This document shows, in pieces, positions 10,009 through 19,570 of a DNA stretch of 64,000 nt. Under the pieces are notes generated by a model. That model had not been told where the DNA came from. It ran no database searches and saw only the letters and a program-made list of their open reading frames with translations. A program made the translations under genes and the position numbers. The stretch spans positions 558,001-622,000 of the forward strand of contig NZ_CP115667.1 in the NCBI RefSeq assembly GCF_027921445.1, given 5' to 3'. This DNA comes from Peptoniphilus equinus (lineage in GTDB: Bacteria > Bacillota > Clostridia > Tissierellales > Peptoniphilaceae). The stretch's first letter is position 1. Every line of letters begins with the position of its first letter.

Positions 10009-11149
10009 TCAAGAATCACTGGATTTACACAGACAACATCAAGGCAAACTGGAAGTCGTCCCTAAAGTGGGCGTGAGTTCGTCTCACGATTTGTCTATTG
10101 CCTATACACCGGGTGTGGCGGCAGTATCCAAGCTTCTATCTGAAGAGCCGGATGCGGCGTATGACTATTCCATTAAGGGCAACACGGTGCTCGTCGTGAC
10201 GGATGGTTCCGCGGTCCTCGGTCTTGGGAATATCGGACCTCTTGGCGGACTTCCGGTTATGGAAGGCAAATGTGCTCTGTTTAAAGCTTTTGCCGGTGTC
10301 AATGCCTTTCCTATTTGTTTGGATACACAAGACACGGAAGAAATTATTGAAACCATTGAACGGATTGCGCCGGTCTTTGGTGGCGTGAATTTGGAGGACA
10401 TCGGTGCACCACGCTGTTTTGAAATTGAAGAGCGTTTAAAAGCGTCTTTGGATATTCCGGTGTTCCACGACGACCAACACGGCACGGCCATTGTTGTGTT
10501 GGCGGCGACCTTGAACGCACTGAAAGTCGTTGGTAAAAATCTGGCTGATGTGAAGATTGTTATGAGTGGTGCAGGGGCGGCGGGATGTGCCATTGCCCAA
10601 CTCCTCTTTGATGCCGGTGCAACGGATATTGTCATGGCCAACAGCCGAGGGATCATTCACCCGAAAACCAATCCGCCGAAGACGCGGCCGGAGCTTTTTG
10701 CTATGACCAATAAAGAAGGACTTCAAGGAGAATTGGCTAACGCCATGAATGGCGCGGATGTCTTTATCGGGGTCTCCGGTCCGAATCTGGTCACCAAAGA
10801 CATGGTGCGCTCTATGGATAAACCTATTGTGCTTGCCATGGCCAATCCGGATCCTGAAATTATGCCTCAAGATGCGTTGGATGCCGGCGCCTATGTCGTG
10901 GGAACCGGCCGCAGTGACTTTCCAAATCAAGTGAATAACGTCTTAGTGTTCCCCGGTATTTTTAAAGGAGCCCTACGCATTCGTGCCAAGTCCATCACCA
11001 CGAAGATGAAGCTTGCTTGTGCCTATGCCATTGCCAATATGGTGGAAGAACCGGTGGCGGCACACATTCTTCCGGATGCATTTGATCCGGCGGTGGCGGA
11101 AGCCGTGGCCATCGCGGTGGAGGAAATGTGTAGTGACGAGGATAAATAA
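9989..11149 (+). CDS. NAD(P)-dependent malic enzyme (short form)
   Basis: 386 residues, the usual length of the short bacterial malic enzymes. Motifs seen are AYTPGVA, GLGNIGPLGGLPVMEGK, the metal/substrate segment FHDDQHGTAIV and the dinucleotide-binding region IVMSGAGAAGCAIA. It oxidatively decarboxylates malate to pyruvate. The start at 9989 is preferred over the in-frame ATG at 9974 because GGAGGG lies 5 bases upstream of it. The coding region begins inside the end of ftsH. Cofactor preference (NAD or NADP) is not determined. Confidence 0.93.
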   Translation: MTAHNLNQESLDLHRQHQGKLEVVPKVGVSSSHDLSIAYTPGVAAVSKLLSEEPDAAYDYSIKGNTVLVVTDGSAVLGLGNIGPLGGLPVMEGKCALFKAFAGVNAFPICLDTQDTEEIIETIERIAPVFGGVNLEDIGAPRCFEIEERLKASLDIPVFHDDQHGTAIVVLAATLNALKVVGKNLADVKIVMSGAGAAGCAIAQLLFDAGATDIVMANSRGIIHPKTNPPKTRPELFAMTNKEGLQGELANAMNGADVFIGVSGPNLVTKDMVRSMDKPIVLAMANPDPEIMPQDALDAGAYVVGTGRSDFPNQVNNVLVFPGIFKGALRIRAKSITTKMKLACAYAIANMVEEPVAAHILPDAFDPAVAEAVAIAVEEMCSDEDK

Positions 11150-11155
11150 TGGTGA

Positions 11156-11185
11156 AAAGATCTCTGAAAAGAGGTCTTTTTTTTG
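11156..11185 (+). terminator. Terminator after malic enzyme
   Basis: AAGATCTC-TGAAAA-GAGGTCTT hairpin followed by a long T-run. Confidence 0.85.
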
Positions 11186-11336
11186 TGGGAAGACTTTTAA
11201 ATCGGCCAAGTAATTACAAAAAATAAGAAGATTATGTTTAGGAATTGTGATTGGAGGTATAAGTAGTAAGACAGCTGAGTCATTGACTTGGCACGATACT
11301 TGATGAGTAAAGCACAAGACTGCACAGGAGGGTGTT

Positions 11337-12188
11337 ATGAACAGAAAAATTATAGATAAAGTACAGGGCTTTCGCACCAAAGACGGCGCAGGGGTGAGTT
11401 TAGTCAGAGTCCTCTCGAATCAAACTGTGATGACCTATGATCCGATTTTAATGCTGGACTCTTTTGATTCGACGGACCCTGATGACTATATTGCAGGATT
11501 CCCGTTCCATCCCCATCGCGGTATTGAAACTATATCCTATTTGGTCAAGGGGAAGATGATTCATGCGGATTCCATGGGAAATACCGATGCCATTAGTGAC
11601 GGTGAAGTTCAGTGGATGACTGCGGGAAGCGGCATTATGCATGAGGAGAAGTTGCCGCCTGCGGAGCGTATGCTCGGTGTGCAGCTTTGGCTGAATCTTG
11701 CAAAAAAAGATAAGATGACCCATCCTAAATATCATGCGATTAAGCATGACGATATCCAAAAGATTGATATTGGTGTTGGCACGCTGAATCTTTTGGTCGG
11801 CAATTACAAAGACGCCAGTGGATATCAAGCGGAGTATCAACCGCTGGACTACTATGATATCGAGCTTCGCCCCAATGTTACATTTGAACTCGATGTCGAC
11901 CCTGACAAATCCATCATGCTCTTCACACTTCTCGGAAAAGTCAAAGTGGGAGGAGAAGAGGTGGCTGAAAAGACTGCCGTCAAACTGTCAGAGGGAGACC
12001 GCATTGTGATTGAATCTATGGATGAAGCGACACATCTGCTCTTTATGAGCTCCGATCGTTTGAGAGAACCTATTGCCTGGGGCGGCCCTATCGTCATGAA
12101 TACTCGTGACGCACTGATGAATGCTTTTGATGAATTAGAAAATGGTACCTTTATCAAGGAAGGAATTGACTATCATGATAACAATTAA
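11337..12188 (+). CDS. Pirin family protein
   Basis: 283 residues with the two-cupin layout of pirins. The metal-binding set of the N-terminal cupin is present: HPHRGIET (two His), a third His in MIHADSMG and the Glu region of IMHEEKLP. Bacterial pirins are iron-binding cytosolic proteins; some have quercetinase activity and others modulate enzymes, so no specific reaction is assigned. AGGAGGG precedes the ATG. The end overlaps a small acetyltransferase gene by 14 bases, indicating a two-gene operon. Confidence 0.92.
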   Translation: MNRKIIDKVQGFRTKDGAGVSLVRVLSNQTVMTYDPILMLDSFDSTDPDDYIAGFPFHPHRGIETISYLVKGKMIHADSMGNTDAISDGEVQWMTAGSGIMHEEKLPPAERMLGVQLWLNLAKKDKMTHPKYHAIKHDDIQKIDIGVGTLNLLVGNYKDASGYQAEYQPLDYYDIELRPNVTFELDVDPDKSIMLFTLLGKVKVGGEEVAEKTAVKLSEGDRIVIESMDEATHLLFMSSDRLREPIAWGGPIVMNTRDALMNAFDELENGTFIKEGIDYHDNN

Positions 12189-12453
12189 ATTTGAACGAAA
12201 TAAAGGTCGAGCAGCAGCATATGACAGTGATAAGATAATAGGCGAGAGTACCTTTTCCGATTCAAAAAATCTTTGGATTATCGATCATACTACCGTGGAA
12301 GATGGATATACCGGACAGGGGATTGCTAAACAACTGGTTGAGGCCATTGTTGATGCAGCTCGCCAAGAAGGTATTCAATTGACCGCCACTTGTCCGTATG
12401 CATTAAAGCTCTTTAGCAAGTCTCATGACTATGATGATGTGCTTTTGAGATAA
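12175..12453 (+). CDS. Small GNAT-like N-acetyltransferase (YjdJ type)
   Basis: 92 residues matching the minimal GNAT fold of the YjdJ-like group: an N-terminal beta hairpin (AAAYDSDKIIGESTF), the strand LWIIDHTTVE and the acetyl-CoA loop GYTGQGIAKQLVEAIV. A C-terminal segment (LTATCPYALKLF) matches the family's conserved Cys-Pro-Tyr region. The start at 12175 is chosen because AAGGAAGG lies just upstream; an ATG at 12142 is inside pirin without a ribosome site. The substrate is unknown. Confidence 0.85.
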   Translation: MITIKFERNKGRAAAYDSDKIIGESTFSDSKNLWIIDHTTVEDGYTGQGIAKQLVEAIVDAARQEGIQLTATCPYALKLFSKSHDYDDVLLR

Positions 12454-12530
12454 CTTGAAGCATTTTAATTCGCAGATCGCATTATCCTTAGTTCTTTGTT
12501 GTATCCTATTTGGTAGAGCCTATTTATAAT

Positions 12531-12559
12531 TTGAAAAATCAGATGCTATATTATATAAT
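12531..12559 (+). promoter_or_regulatory. Sigma-A promoter of serS leader
   Basis: TTGAAA (12531-12536), a 17-base spacer, and TATAAT (12554-12559). RNA would begin near 12566 and include the whole T-box. Confidence 0.85.
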
Positions 12560-12584
12560 AGGTCACAAGTTTATAAAACGATGA

Positions 12585-12750
12585 AGAGGAGCAGTAAATC
12601 AGAGGATCCTGAAGAGAGCTTGCGGGTGGTGAGAGCAAGTGGAAAATCGGATTGAATCCGCCTCGGAGTTTTGATTTGAAAGTGAGCTTCGGCTAAATTG
12701 GGTGGCAACGCGGGTCCTCTCGTCCCTTTGTGGATGGGAGGCCTTTTTAT
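12585..12750 (+). promoter_or_regulatory. T-box riboswitch (serine) with attenuator
   Basis: The leader has a shortened stem I with the AGAGAGC and GGTGGTGAGAGC segments. The specifier context GAA-TCC-GCC follows, with UCC (Ser) at 12657-12659. The T-box bulge GGTGGCAACGCGGG is at 12701-12714, followed by a terminator hairpin (CCTCTCGTCC pairing with GGATGGGAGG) and a T-run ending near 12749. Uncharged serine tRNA is expected to stabilise the antiterminator and switch on serS, 12 bases downstream. Confidence 0.95.
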
Positions 12751-12761
12751 TAGGAGGACTT

Positions 12762-14051
12762 ATGATTGACATTAAATTTTTAAGAGAGAACCCTGAAACG
12801 GTCAAGGATAATATTCGCAAAAAGTTCCAAGATGACAAACTGTCTCTTGTGGATGAGGTGATTGTTTTGGATGAAAAACTTCGGGAGAATAAGACTCGAG
12901 GTGATGAACTTCGTGCTAAACGAAACAAGACGTCCAAGGAAATTGGTGCACTTATGGGGCAAAAGAAGTTTGACGAAGCGGAAGCTGCCAAGGCGGCTGT
13001 TAAAGCGATCAATGACGAGCTCGTTGCCATTGAAGACAACACCAAGACCTATGAGGATAAAGTGCGTGAGATCATGATGGTGATTCCGCAAATTATGGAT
13101 CCTTCGGTGCCAATCGGTAAAGACGACGCTGAAAACGTGGAAGTGGAACGCTTTGGTGAACCTTTGGTGCCGGATTTCGAGGTGCCGTATCACGTGGATA
13201 TTATGAATACCTTTAACGGCATTGATTTGGATGCTGCAAGAGATACGTCCGGTGCCGGTTTTTATTACCTGAAAGGTGACATTGCAAGACTTCACTCTGC
13301 CATTTTATCCTATGCCCGCGACTTTATGATTGATCGCGGCTATGAGTACCACATTCCGCCGTATATGATTCGCTCTGCAGTGGTCAACGGGGTTATGAGT
13401 TTCTCTGAAATGGAAAATATGATGTATAAAATTGAAGGTGAAGACCTCTATCTCATCGGTACGTCGGAGCACTCGATGATTGGGAAATTTATCAATTCCT
13501 TGACCGACGAAGCTGATATGCCGCTGCGCATGACATCCTACTCACCTTGCTTTAGAAAAGAAGTGGGCGCTCACGGCATTGAAGAACGTGGCGTGTATCG
13601 CATTCATCAATTTGAAAAGCAGGAGATGGTCATTATTTGCAAGCCGGAAGATTCTATGACTTTTTACAACGAGTTATGGAAGAATACCGTGGACTTTTTC
13701 CGTTCCTTAGAGATTCCTGTACGGACTCTGGAATGCTGCTCCGGAGACCTCGCGGATCTGAAGGTGAAGTCGGTCGATGTGGAAGCCTGGTCGCCGCGTC
13801 AAAAGAAGTACTTTGAAGTGGGATCCTGCTCCAATCTCGGCGATGCACAGGCACGCCGCTTGAACATTCGTCTTCGTGGAGAAAACGGCAATTATCTGGC
13901 TCACACTTTGAACAACACCGTAGTCGCACCGCCACGGATGTTGATTGCCTTCCTTGAGAACCTGCTTCAAGCTGACGGCAGTGTGCGCATTCCACAGCCG
14001 TTGCAAATGTATATGGGTGGCAAGGATAAAATTGTTCCCAAGACAAAATAA
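12762..14051 (+). CDS. serS: Serine--tRNA ligase
   Basis: 429 residues. The N-terminal coiled-coil arm spans about residues 25-105 (rich in Lys, Glu and Ala). The class II core has motif 2 around SPCFRKEVGAHG with QFEKQEM, and motif 3 in the closing region. It charges tRNA-Ser. The start at 12762 has AGGAGG at 12752-12757; the frame extends upstream to a GTG at 12702, but that lies inside the T-box. Expression is controlled by the T-box, whose specifier codon UCC agrees with the enzyme. Confidence 0.97.
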   Translation: MIDIKFLRENPETVKDNIRKKFQDDKLSLVDEVIVLDEKLRENKTRGDELRAKRNKTSKEIGALMGQKKFDEAEAAKAAVKAINDELVAIEDNTKTYEDKVREIMMVIPQIMDPSVPIGKDDAENVEVERFGEPLVPDFEVPYHVDIMNTFNGIDLDAARDTSGAGFYYLKGDIARLHSAILSYARDFMIDRGYEYHIPPYMIRSAVVNGVMSFSEMENMMYKIEGEDLYLIGTSEHSMIGKFINSLTDEADMPLRMTSYSPCFRKEVGAHGIEERGVYRIHQFEKQEMVIICKPEDSMTFYNELWKNTVDFFRSLEIPVRTLECCSGDLADLKVKSVDVEAWSPRQKKYFEVGSCSNLGDAQARRLNIRLRGENGNYLAHTLNNTVVAPPRMLIAFLENLLQADGSVRIPQPLQMYMGGKDKIVPKTK

Positions 14052-14053
14052 GT

Positions 14054-14076
14054 GAAGAGACCTCAGGGTCTCTTTC
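14054..14076 (+). terminator. Terminator after serS
   Basis: AGAGACC-TCAG-GGTCTCT hairpin; the T-run is interrupted (TTTCTT), so it may leak. Confidence 0.7.
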
Positions 14077-14179
14077 TTCATGATACAGGCAGGGCATAAT
14101 GTGGGAATTATTTTCCTAAATGTGACGCTTTAGTCTGTGAATTAGGGTATAAGTGCCTTATTGAAGGAGGGAAAAAGAT

Positions 14180-16927
14180 TTGGAATGGTATAACAAATCT
14201 GAAAGTCAGATTTTTGAAGAGTTACAAACTTCGAAGGAAGGTTTGTCATCGGCGGAGGCGGCAGCTCGTTTGGATAAGTATGGCACCAATGAGCTGGCCC
14301 GTGAAGCCAAGACACCTTTTATCAAAAAAGTGATTGCACAAATTATCGACCCGATGATTCTCATTCTCATCGGAGCCAGTATCGTCTCTGCGGTGATGGG
14401 GGAAGTGGTCGATGCCGTTATTATTATTGCTATTGTTATCGTCAATACGATCTTATCGCTGTACCAGGAAGGTAAAGCGGAACAGGCTATTGAAGCCCTG
14501 CAGAAGATGAGCTCGCCGAAGGCCAGTGTTATCCGTGACGGCAAACAAATGCAGCTGGATTCGACACAGTTGGTACCCGGAGACTATGTGGTTTTGGAAA
14601 CGGGGGATATCATTCCGGCGGATATGCGCCTTATTGAATCGGCTAACTTAAAGATTGACGAGTCGTCACTCACAGGTGAATCGGTGCCGGTAGAAAAAGA
14701 CGGTACTCGCACGTATGATGGTGTGATGGAAATTGGCGATCGGGAAAACTACGCCTATTCGTCCACCATCGTCGCTTACGGTCGCGGTGCGGGCGTGGTC
14801 ACCACCACCGGCGGCGAGACGGAAATTGGTCGCATTGCCAAGTCCATCAGTGCCACCGACAACGAGCAGACACCGCTTCAAAAGCGTTTGGCCAATCTGT
14901 CCAAGCTCTTGGGTATGCTTGTTATCATCATCTGTATTCTCGTTCTCGTGGTCGGCATGCTTCGCGGCCACGAGTTTGTAGAAATGTTTATGACCGCAAT
15001 TTCTCTTGCCGTGGCGGCGGTACCGGAAGGACTTCCGGCCATCGTCACCATTGTCCTCTCCCTTGGCATGGGTAAGATGGCTGAGCGCAACGCCATTGTT
15101 AAAAAGCTTCTCGCCGTGGAAACTTTGGGGACCACTACGGTAATCTGTTCCGATAAAACCGGGACTTTAACACAAAATGAAATGACTGTCACGAAAGTCT
15201 ACGCTGACGGTAAGGTCTACAATGTCACCGGCACCGGGTACAAACCTGAAGGGGACATTGAAGAACAGGACGCCGGCAAAGTGGACGTGACAACGATCGG
15301 AGCATTGGAACGACTCACTCACGTAGCAGGTCTGACCAATGATGCGAAACTCACTGAAGATGACGGGGAATGGGGGATCCTCGGCGACCCGACGGAAGGG
15401 GCGCTGCTGACCCTCGCTGAAAAAGCAGGCTTTGGCATCAAGGATTTAAATCAGAATTATAATCGTGTCAATGAGTTGCCTTTTGACTCCGATCGGAAGA
15501 TGATGACCACGTTCCATGACGGGTATACCGAATCCTCGGTGGTCTCTTTTACCAAAGGAGCGCCGGACATTGTCCTCTCCAAGTGTAATCGTATTTTACA
15601 GGACGGCAAAGAAGTGCCGCTCACCGATGAGCTGAAAGACAATGTGATGCACTACAATTCGCTGTTCGCACAAGACGCCCTTCGTGTCCTGTCCTTTGCC
15701 TATAGAGAGTGGGACAGTGTGCCGGATGAACTGGACACTGAGCACGTGGAAAACGACATGGTCTTTATCGGTCTGACCGGAATGATTGATCCGGCACGTC
15801 CGGAAGCCAAAGTGGCCATTGCGGAATGTAAGACGGCAGGCATTACACCGATTATGATCACAGGCGACCACTTGGAAACCGGCTATGCCATTGCAAAAGA
15901 ATTGGGCATTGCCACAGATGTATCTCAAGCTATTATGGGTCGAGAACTCAACGCCCTTTCTGCTGAAGAGTTAAGAGAAGTGGTCAAAGAGAAACGTGTC
16001 TATACTCGTGTCTCTCCTGAAAATAAGGTGCAAATTGTCACTGCGTTAAAAGAACTGGGACACATTGCGGCTATGACCGGGGATGGTGTCAATGACGCAC
16101 CGGCGATTAAACGGGCGGATATCGGGATTGCCATGGGTATTACAGGGACTGACGTGGCGAAGAACACGGCGGAAGTCATCCTCACCGATGACAACTTTGC
16201 AACCATCGTCAATGCTGTCGAAGAAGGCCGTGCCATCTATTCGAATATCAAGAAGTTTGTGGCTTACCTCTTATCCTGTAACCTGGGTGAAGTGTTTATT
16301 ATTTTCATCGCCATCCTCATGGGTATTCCTGTACCGCTCCTACCGATTCAGCTGCTGTGGCTGAATCTTGTGTCAGACTCCTTCCCTGCACTGGCTCTCG
16401 GTGTGGAAAAGGGCGATGCGGACGTTATGACCGAACCGCCTCGCGATCCGGAGGAACCCCTCTTGGATAACGAGATTAAACTCACCGTGGCCATTCAGTC
16501 TATAGCCATTACCGTGGCGACCTTGGGCGCTTATTATATAGGTCTTCATTGGTTTGGTAACGACGGCGTGGGTCTTACTCAAGCGAGAACGATGGCCTTT
16601 ACCACCTTGGTTTGGGCCGAGCTTCTGAGAGCTTTCTCAGCTCGCTCGATCAAAGATACAGTCTTTACCATCGGACTTTTCACCAATACGCGTTTGGTTC
16701 AGGCCTTCCTAGTGTCTTTCGGGTTGGTGCTTGTCGTTCTTGTCATTGAACCGTTACGAGATATCTTCAAACTCCACACCCTACCGATGACAGCGTGGGG
16801 CGTGGTAGTTGTCGCAGCATTGATTCCGCTGGTGCTCGGGGAACTTCAAAAGCTCATTCGCTTCAATAAGACGCACCATCATACTGCAGATCCGGATGCA
16901 AGTTTTGATCTCAGACACAATAAGTAA
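14180..16927 (+). CDS. P-type calcium-transporting ATPase
   Basis: 915 residues beginning with TTG, placed 8 bases after GGAGGG; no better start is seen. It has a cation-ATPase N-terminal domain, the actuator motif SLTGESVPVEK, the phosphorylated Asp in CSDKTGTLT near residue 325, and the hinge MTGDGVNDAPAI. Membrane helix residues match the SERCA calcium sites: PEGLPA in M4, CNLGE in M5 and NLVSD in M6. It should export calcium from the cytoplasm using ATP. It is a single gene with its own terminator, shared with the convergent gene. Calcium specificity is inferred from these motifs; manganese is possible. Confidence 0.93.
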   Translation: MEWYNKSESQIFEELQTSKEGLSSAEAAARLDKYGTNELAREAKTPFIKKVIAQIIDPMILILIGASIVSAVMGEVVDAVIIIAIVIVNTILSLYQEGKAEQAIEALQKMSSPKASVIRDGKQMQLDSTQLVPGDYVVLETGDIIPADMRLIESANLKIDESSLTGESVPVEKDGTRTYDGVMEIGDRENYAYSSTIVAYGRGAGVVTTTGGETEIGRIAKSISATDNEQTPLQKRLANLSKLLGMLVIIICILVLVVGMLRGHEFVEMFMTAISLAVAAVPEGLPAIVTIVLSLGMGKMAERNAIVKKLLAVETLGTTTVICSDKTGTLTQNEMTVTKVYADGKVYNVTGTGYKPEGDIEEQDAGKVDVTTIGALERLTHVAGLTNDAKLTEDDGEWGILGDPTEGALLTLAEKAGFGIKDLNQNYNRVNELPFDSDRKMMTTFHDGYTESSVVSFTKGAPDIVLSKCNRILQDGKEVPLTDELKDNVMHYNSLFAQDALRVLSFAYREWDSVPDELDTEHVENDMVFIGLTGMIDPARPEAKVAIAECKTAGITPIMITGDHLETGYAIAKELGIATDVSQAIMGRELNALSAEELREVVKEKRVYTRVSPENKVQIVTALKELGHIAAMTGDGVNDAPAIKRADIGIAMGITGTDVAKNTAEVILTDDNFATIVNAVEEGRAIYSNIKKFVAYLLSCNLGEVFIIFIAILMGIPVPLLPIQLLWLNLVSDSFPALALGVEKGDADVMTEPPRDPEEPLLDNEIKLTVAIQSIAITVATLGAYYIGLHWFGNDGVGLTQARTMAFTTLVWAELLRAFSARSIKDTVFTIGLFTNTRLVQAFLVSFGLVLVVLVIEPLRDIFKLHTLPMTAWGVVVVAALIPLVLGELQKLIRFNKTHHHTADPDASFDLRHNK

Positions 16928-16928
16928 T

Positions 16929-16963
16929 AAAAAACCTCTTTCACTGACGAAAGAGGTTTTTTT
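16929..16963. terminator. Bidirectional terminator
   Basis: AAAACCTCTTTC-ACTGAC-GAAAGAGGTTTT with an A-run before and a T-run after. It separates the convergent P-ATPase and vWA genes. Confidence 0.9.
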
Positions 16964-16977
16964 ATGTCATGTTTAAA

Positions 16978-18666
16978 TTAGTTCATCTCCAACGTCCGCT
17001 CGGCAATGAGTTTAAAGAAGATGCCCACAATGTGATGAAACCGTTTAATATCGGTGATGTAGGCAAAGTCGGCGCCAAAGATTTTTCGCTCCGTTTCCAA
17101 GTCGTCATCAAATCCCGTGAACACGCCGAGAGTGAAAATACCTTCCAGGCGAGAACGCAGGACTTGGTTGAAGGCGTCATATGTGGCGTCGTCGTCCACG
17201 TAGTTGGCCACACCCAAGTCGCTCATGCCCACCAGGCCGAGGTCCGTCTCATCGTTAGGTTTACCGTCGGAGAGGACAATGAGAAAGCGGCGTGTGGCGT
17301 GATTGTTTAAAATAAGGTGACGCATGAGTGAGACGGCCAGACCGTCTCGATTACTGCCTGAGGTTTGAAAGCTGAAAATCTCCTGATTTTTCTGGCGGAC
17401 ATCGTGGTAGTCCCGATAGACTTTTAAAATCATGTGGTCAAAGAAATTGTTGTAACCCACCACACGTGTAGGAATGTGCAGATCGCTTAAGGCTTCGGCA
17501 ATAATATAGGCTTCCGTGGCAATAAGTTCCGTGCGGACATTTTGAGAGGCGGACGCATCGAGAAGAATATCAACGGTAATGTTGCCGTTGTCGTCGTAGT
17601 GCTGTCGTTCAAAGACTTTGTTGTCCGACGTGTAAAGCGTCTTCCAAACTTTGTCAGCTCTCAGTGTGCCAGAAGTTGAGGAAGAGGCGTAATTGTCAGC
17701 ATTCTTTACAAGGGATTGCTTTAGCATTTCCTTCAGATTGGTCACGGCACGGGTGTAGTGGAGGCGGTCGGCATCATAGTAGGTGCGGTTCGAGGCCGTG
17801 ACTTCCGCCATACGCTCTGCATAAAAAGAATGAGGGTTGTCATGGACGAAGTCGGTAAAGTAGAGCTTGACGTTGTCGTGAATGCCGATACATAGCTCCT
17901 TCTCCAGCTTGGACAAGGTGTGTCGGGAGAGGGTGGGTTTGCCATAGCGGCGGCGTACCACATCCCGGTAGTCTTTGCCCGCGCTTTTAATGCTCACTTC
18001 GTCTTTGATGACGGCGATGTCGTCGTAGAGTTGTGAGGTGAATTCGGCGGACTCAATGGTGAATTTTTCCAAATCCGCCACATCAATAGTCTTGGCATCC
18101 ACTTTGGTCTTAAAGGCGGAGGGTTTCGGGGTCTTGGCCGACTGCACCACGGTCTTTAGGGCGTCGGACTCGGGCATGGTGTTGTAGATGTGAAAATAGG
18201 TGGCATAGAGGCGCTTTAAGGTGCTTAAGAGTTCGAACGTGTCGGTGATGTGCACCGCCTCGATATCACGAAGGAGCGCGTCCAACGTGCCAGTTGCAAT
18301 GCGCGGACCTTTCAGCTCGTGGTGGAAGTACGCTCGCTTCAATTCCTCGGCAATGTTCTTCGGTGCAACATAGTCAAAGTGGTGGCGAAGCTCGCGGATG
18401 TAGTCGTCAAAGAAATCCCGGGTGCCAGGCCTTTGGGCAAAAAGACGCTCGCGCAAGGTGTGGTCCAATACTAACAGGGCAATGGCTTCCAGATCATCAA
18501 AGTTGTTATAGCGGCGGTGCAGCTCCATAAAACGATGAAGGTGTGTACCGCTGAAGACCTTGCGGCCCATGCCGATCAGCGCCAGTTCATAGGGGGCGAG
18601 GTGGTTGTCGTAGAGGTCAATCGTGTAGTCTTCGGACACCGTCCAGACCAGATTCGTCTCACGCAT
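16978..18666 (-). CDS. von Willebrand factor A domain protein (MoxR partner)
   Basis: 562 residues. The N-terminal two thirds are mostly helical and charged with no recognised motif. The C-terminal third is a vWA domain with a metal-adhesion site, DILLDASASQ (the DxSxS pattern), followed by VLSDGKPND. No signal peptide or membrane segment is seen, so it should be cytosolic. It overlaps the upstream AAA+ ATPase by 8 bases. MoxR/NorQ-type ATPases paired with a vWA protein generally act together to mature or insert cofactors in a client enzyme; the client here is not evident from the neighbours. Confidence 0.85.
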   Translation of the reverse strand: MRETNLVWTVSEDYTIDLYDNHLAPYELALIGMGRKVFSGTHLHRFMELHRRYNNFDDLEAIALLVLDHTLRERLFAQRPGTRDFFDDYIRELRHHFDYVAPKNIAEELKRAYFHHELKGPRIATGTLDALLRDIEAVHITDTFELLSTLKRLYATYFHIYNTMPESDALKTVVQSAKTPKPSAFKTKVDAKTIDVADLEKFTIESAEFTSQLYDDIAVIKDEVSIKSAGKDYRDVVRRRYGKPTLSRHTLSKLEKELCIGIHDNVKLYFTDFVHDNPHSFYAERMAEVTASNRTYYDADRLHYTRAVTNLKEMLKQSLVKNADNYASSSTSGTLRADKVWKTLYTSDNKVFERQHYDDNGNITVDILLDASASQNVRTELIATEAYIIAEALSDLHIPTRVVGYNNFFDHMILKVYRDYHDVRQKNQEIFSFQTSGSNRDGLAVSLMRHLILNNHATRRFLIVLSDGKPNDETDLGLVGMSDLGVANYVDDDATYDAFNQVLRSRLEGIFTLGVFTGFDDDLETERKIFGADFAYITDIKRFHHIVGIFFKLIAERTLEMN

Positions 18667-19570
18667 GGAAAAGATCCTGAGCGGTTAAGCTTTTACTAAA
18701 AAGGGTGGCATAGACGTCCATGACAAGCTCCTTTTCATAGCTGTCAAAGGTCTTGTCCATGATGCCCATCTCCATTGCCGAGACCATGGGAAGTCCGACT
18801 TCCATCAGGCCGATGGCATTTAACAAGCCTCGCAGGTCGATGGCCTTTGAAGAAATTTCAGCATTTAAGCTCTTCTTCTCAATGTCTAAAAAGAACTGAC
18901 TGAAGCGCTGAATGTACTCATCGTTGAGGCGAGTCTTTTCCTTTAAAATAAGCTCCAAATTCTCTTTGGTGATGGTGGGCATATGAATGACCATAAATCG
19001 GGAGACCAGTGCTTCATTGAGGTCCCGTGTGCCGATGTAGCCATGATTCATAGTGCCGATAAAGCGTGTAGCCGGGTGGAGTTTGAGTTTGCCGTAGCCG
19101 GAGACATCGAGGATGCGCCGGTAGTCCAAGGCGGAGTGCACCACCGAGAGGGCTTCGTTCTTTGCCATATTGATTTCATCAAAAACGCCGAAGCCGCCGG
19201 CCTCGCCACAGGCATACACCGGCCCCTTTTTCAACGTGACCTCGCCGCCTTTAAAGGTATCGGAGCCGATCAGCGATGCCGCATCGGTATTGACATTCAG
19301 AGAAATGGTCCACAGGGGCCGTCCGAAGAGCGTTGCAAGATTTTCTGACAGGACATTTTTGCCGGTGGCCTTGGGACCGCTTAACAGCAGGTGATTGCCT
19401 CCCAAGATACCGGCGATGGCCTTTTCCCAAACCTCTTTGCCATAGTAGGTAAAGCGTACTTCGGGGATGCGATCGTCCGCCTCGGGAAGATACGTGTTTC
19501 GAAACTGTGTAATGCCATCTAATAATTGAGGGTCAACCCCTTGTTGTCTAAGTGATTCAAATAAATTCAT
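18659..19570 (-). CDS. MoxR-type AAA+ ATPase
   Basis: 303 residues with the MoxR/NorQ core: a P-loop, Walker B GVFDEIN, sensor 1 FIGTMNHGYIGTRDLNEAL and the arginine region VSRFMVIHMP. The P-loop reads GPKATGKN, with Asn where the Ser/Thr that coordinates magnesium is expected. The gene starts with AGGAGGAAAC before the ATG and is translationally coupled to the vWA gene. A chaperone-like role on a partner complex is inferred from the family. No substrate gene is adjacent. Confidence 0.88.
   Translation of the reverse strand: MNLFESLRQQGVDPQLLDGITQFRNTYLPEADDRIPEVRFTYYGKEVWEKAIAGILGGNHLLLSGPKATGKNVLSENLATLFGRPLWTISLNVNTDAASLIGSDTFKGGEVTLKKGPVYACGEAGGFGVFDEINMAKNEALSVVHSALDYRRILDVSGYGKLKLHPATRFIGTMNHGYIGTRDLNEALVSRFMVIHMPTITKENLELILKEKTRLNDEYIQRFSQFFLDIEKKSLNAEISSKAIDLRGLLNAIGLMEVGLPMVSAMEMGIMDKTFDSYEKELVMDVYATLFSKSLTAQDLFHA

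Noticed and set aside
11287-11303. Sigma-54-like promoter (TTGGCACGATACTTGA) before the pirin gene
   Set aside because: The -24 part fits well but the nearly invariant GC of the -12 part is GA here. No activator-binding site or enhancer-binding protein gene is nearby.
12702-12761. GTG start for serS at 12702
   Set aside because: It falls within the T-box bulge and terminator; AGGAGG and the normal MIDIKFLREN start are at 12762.
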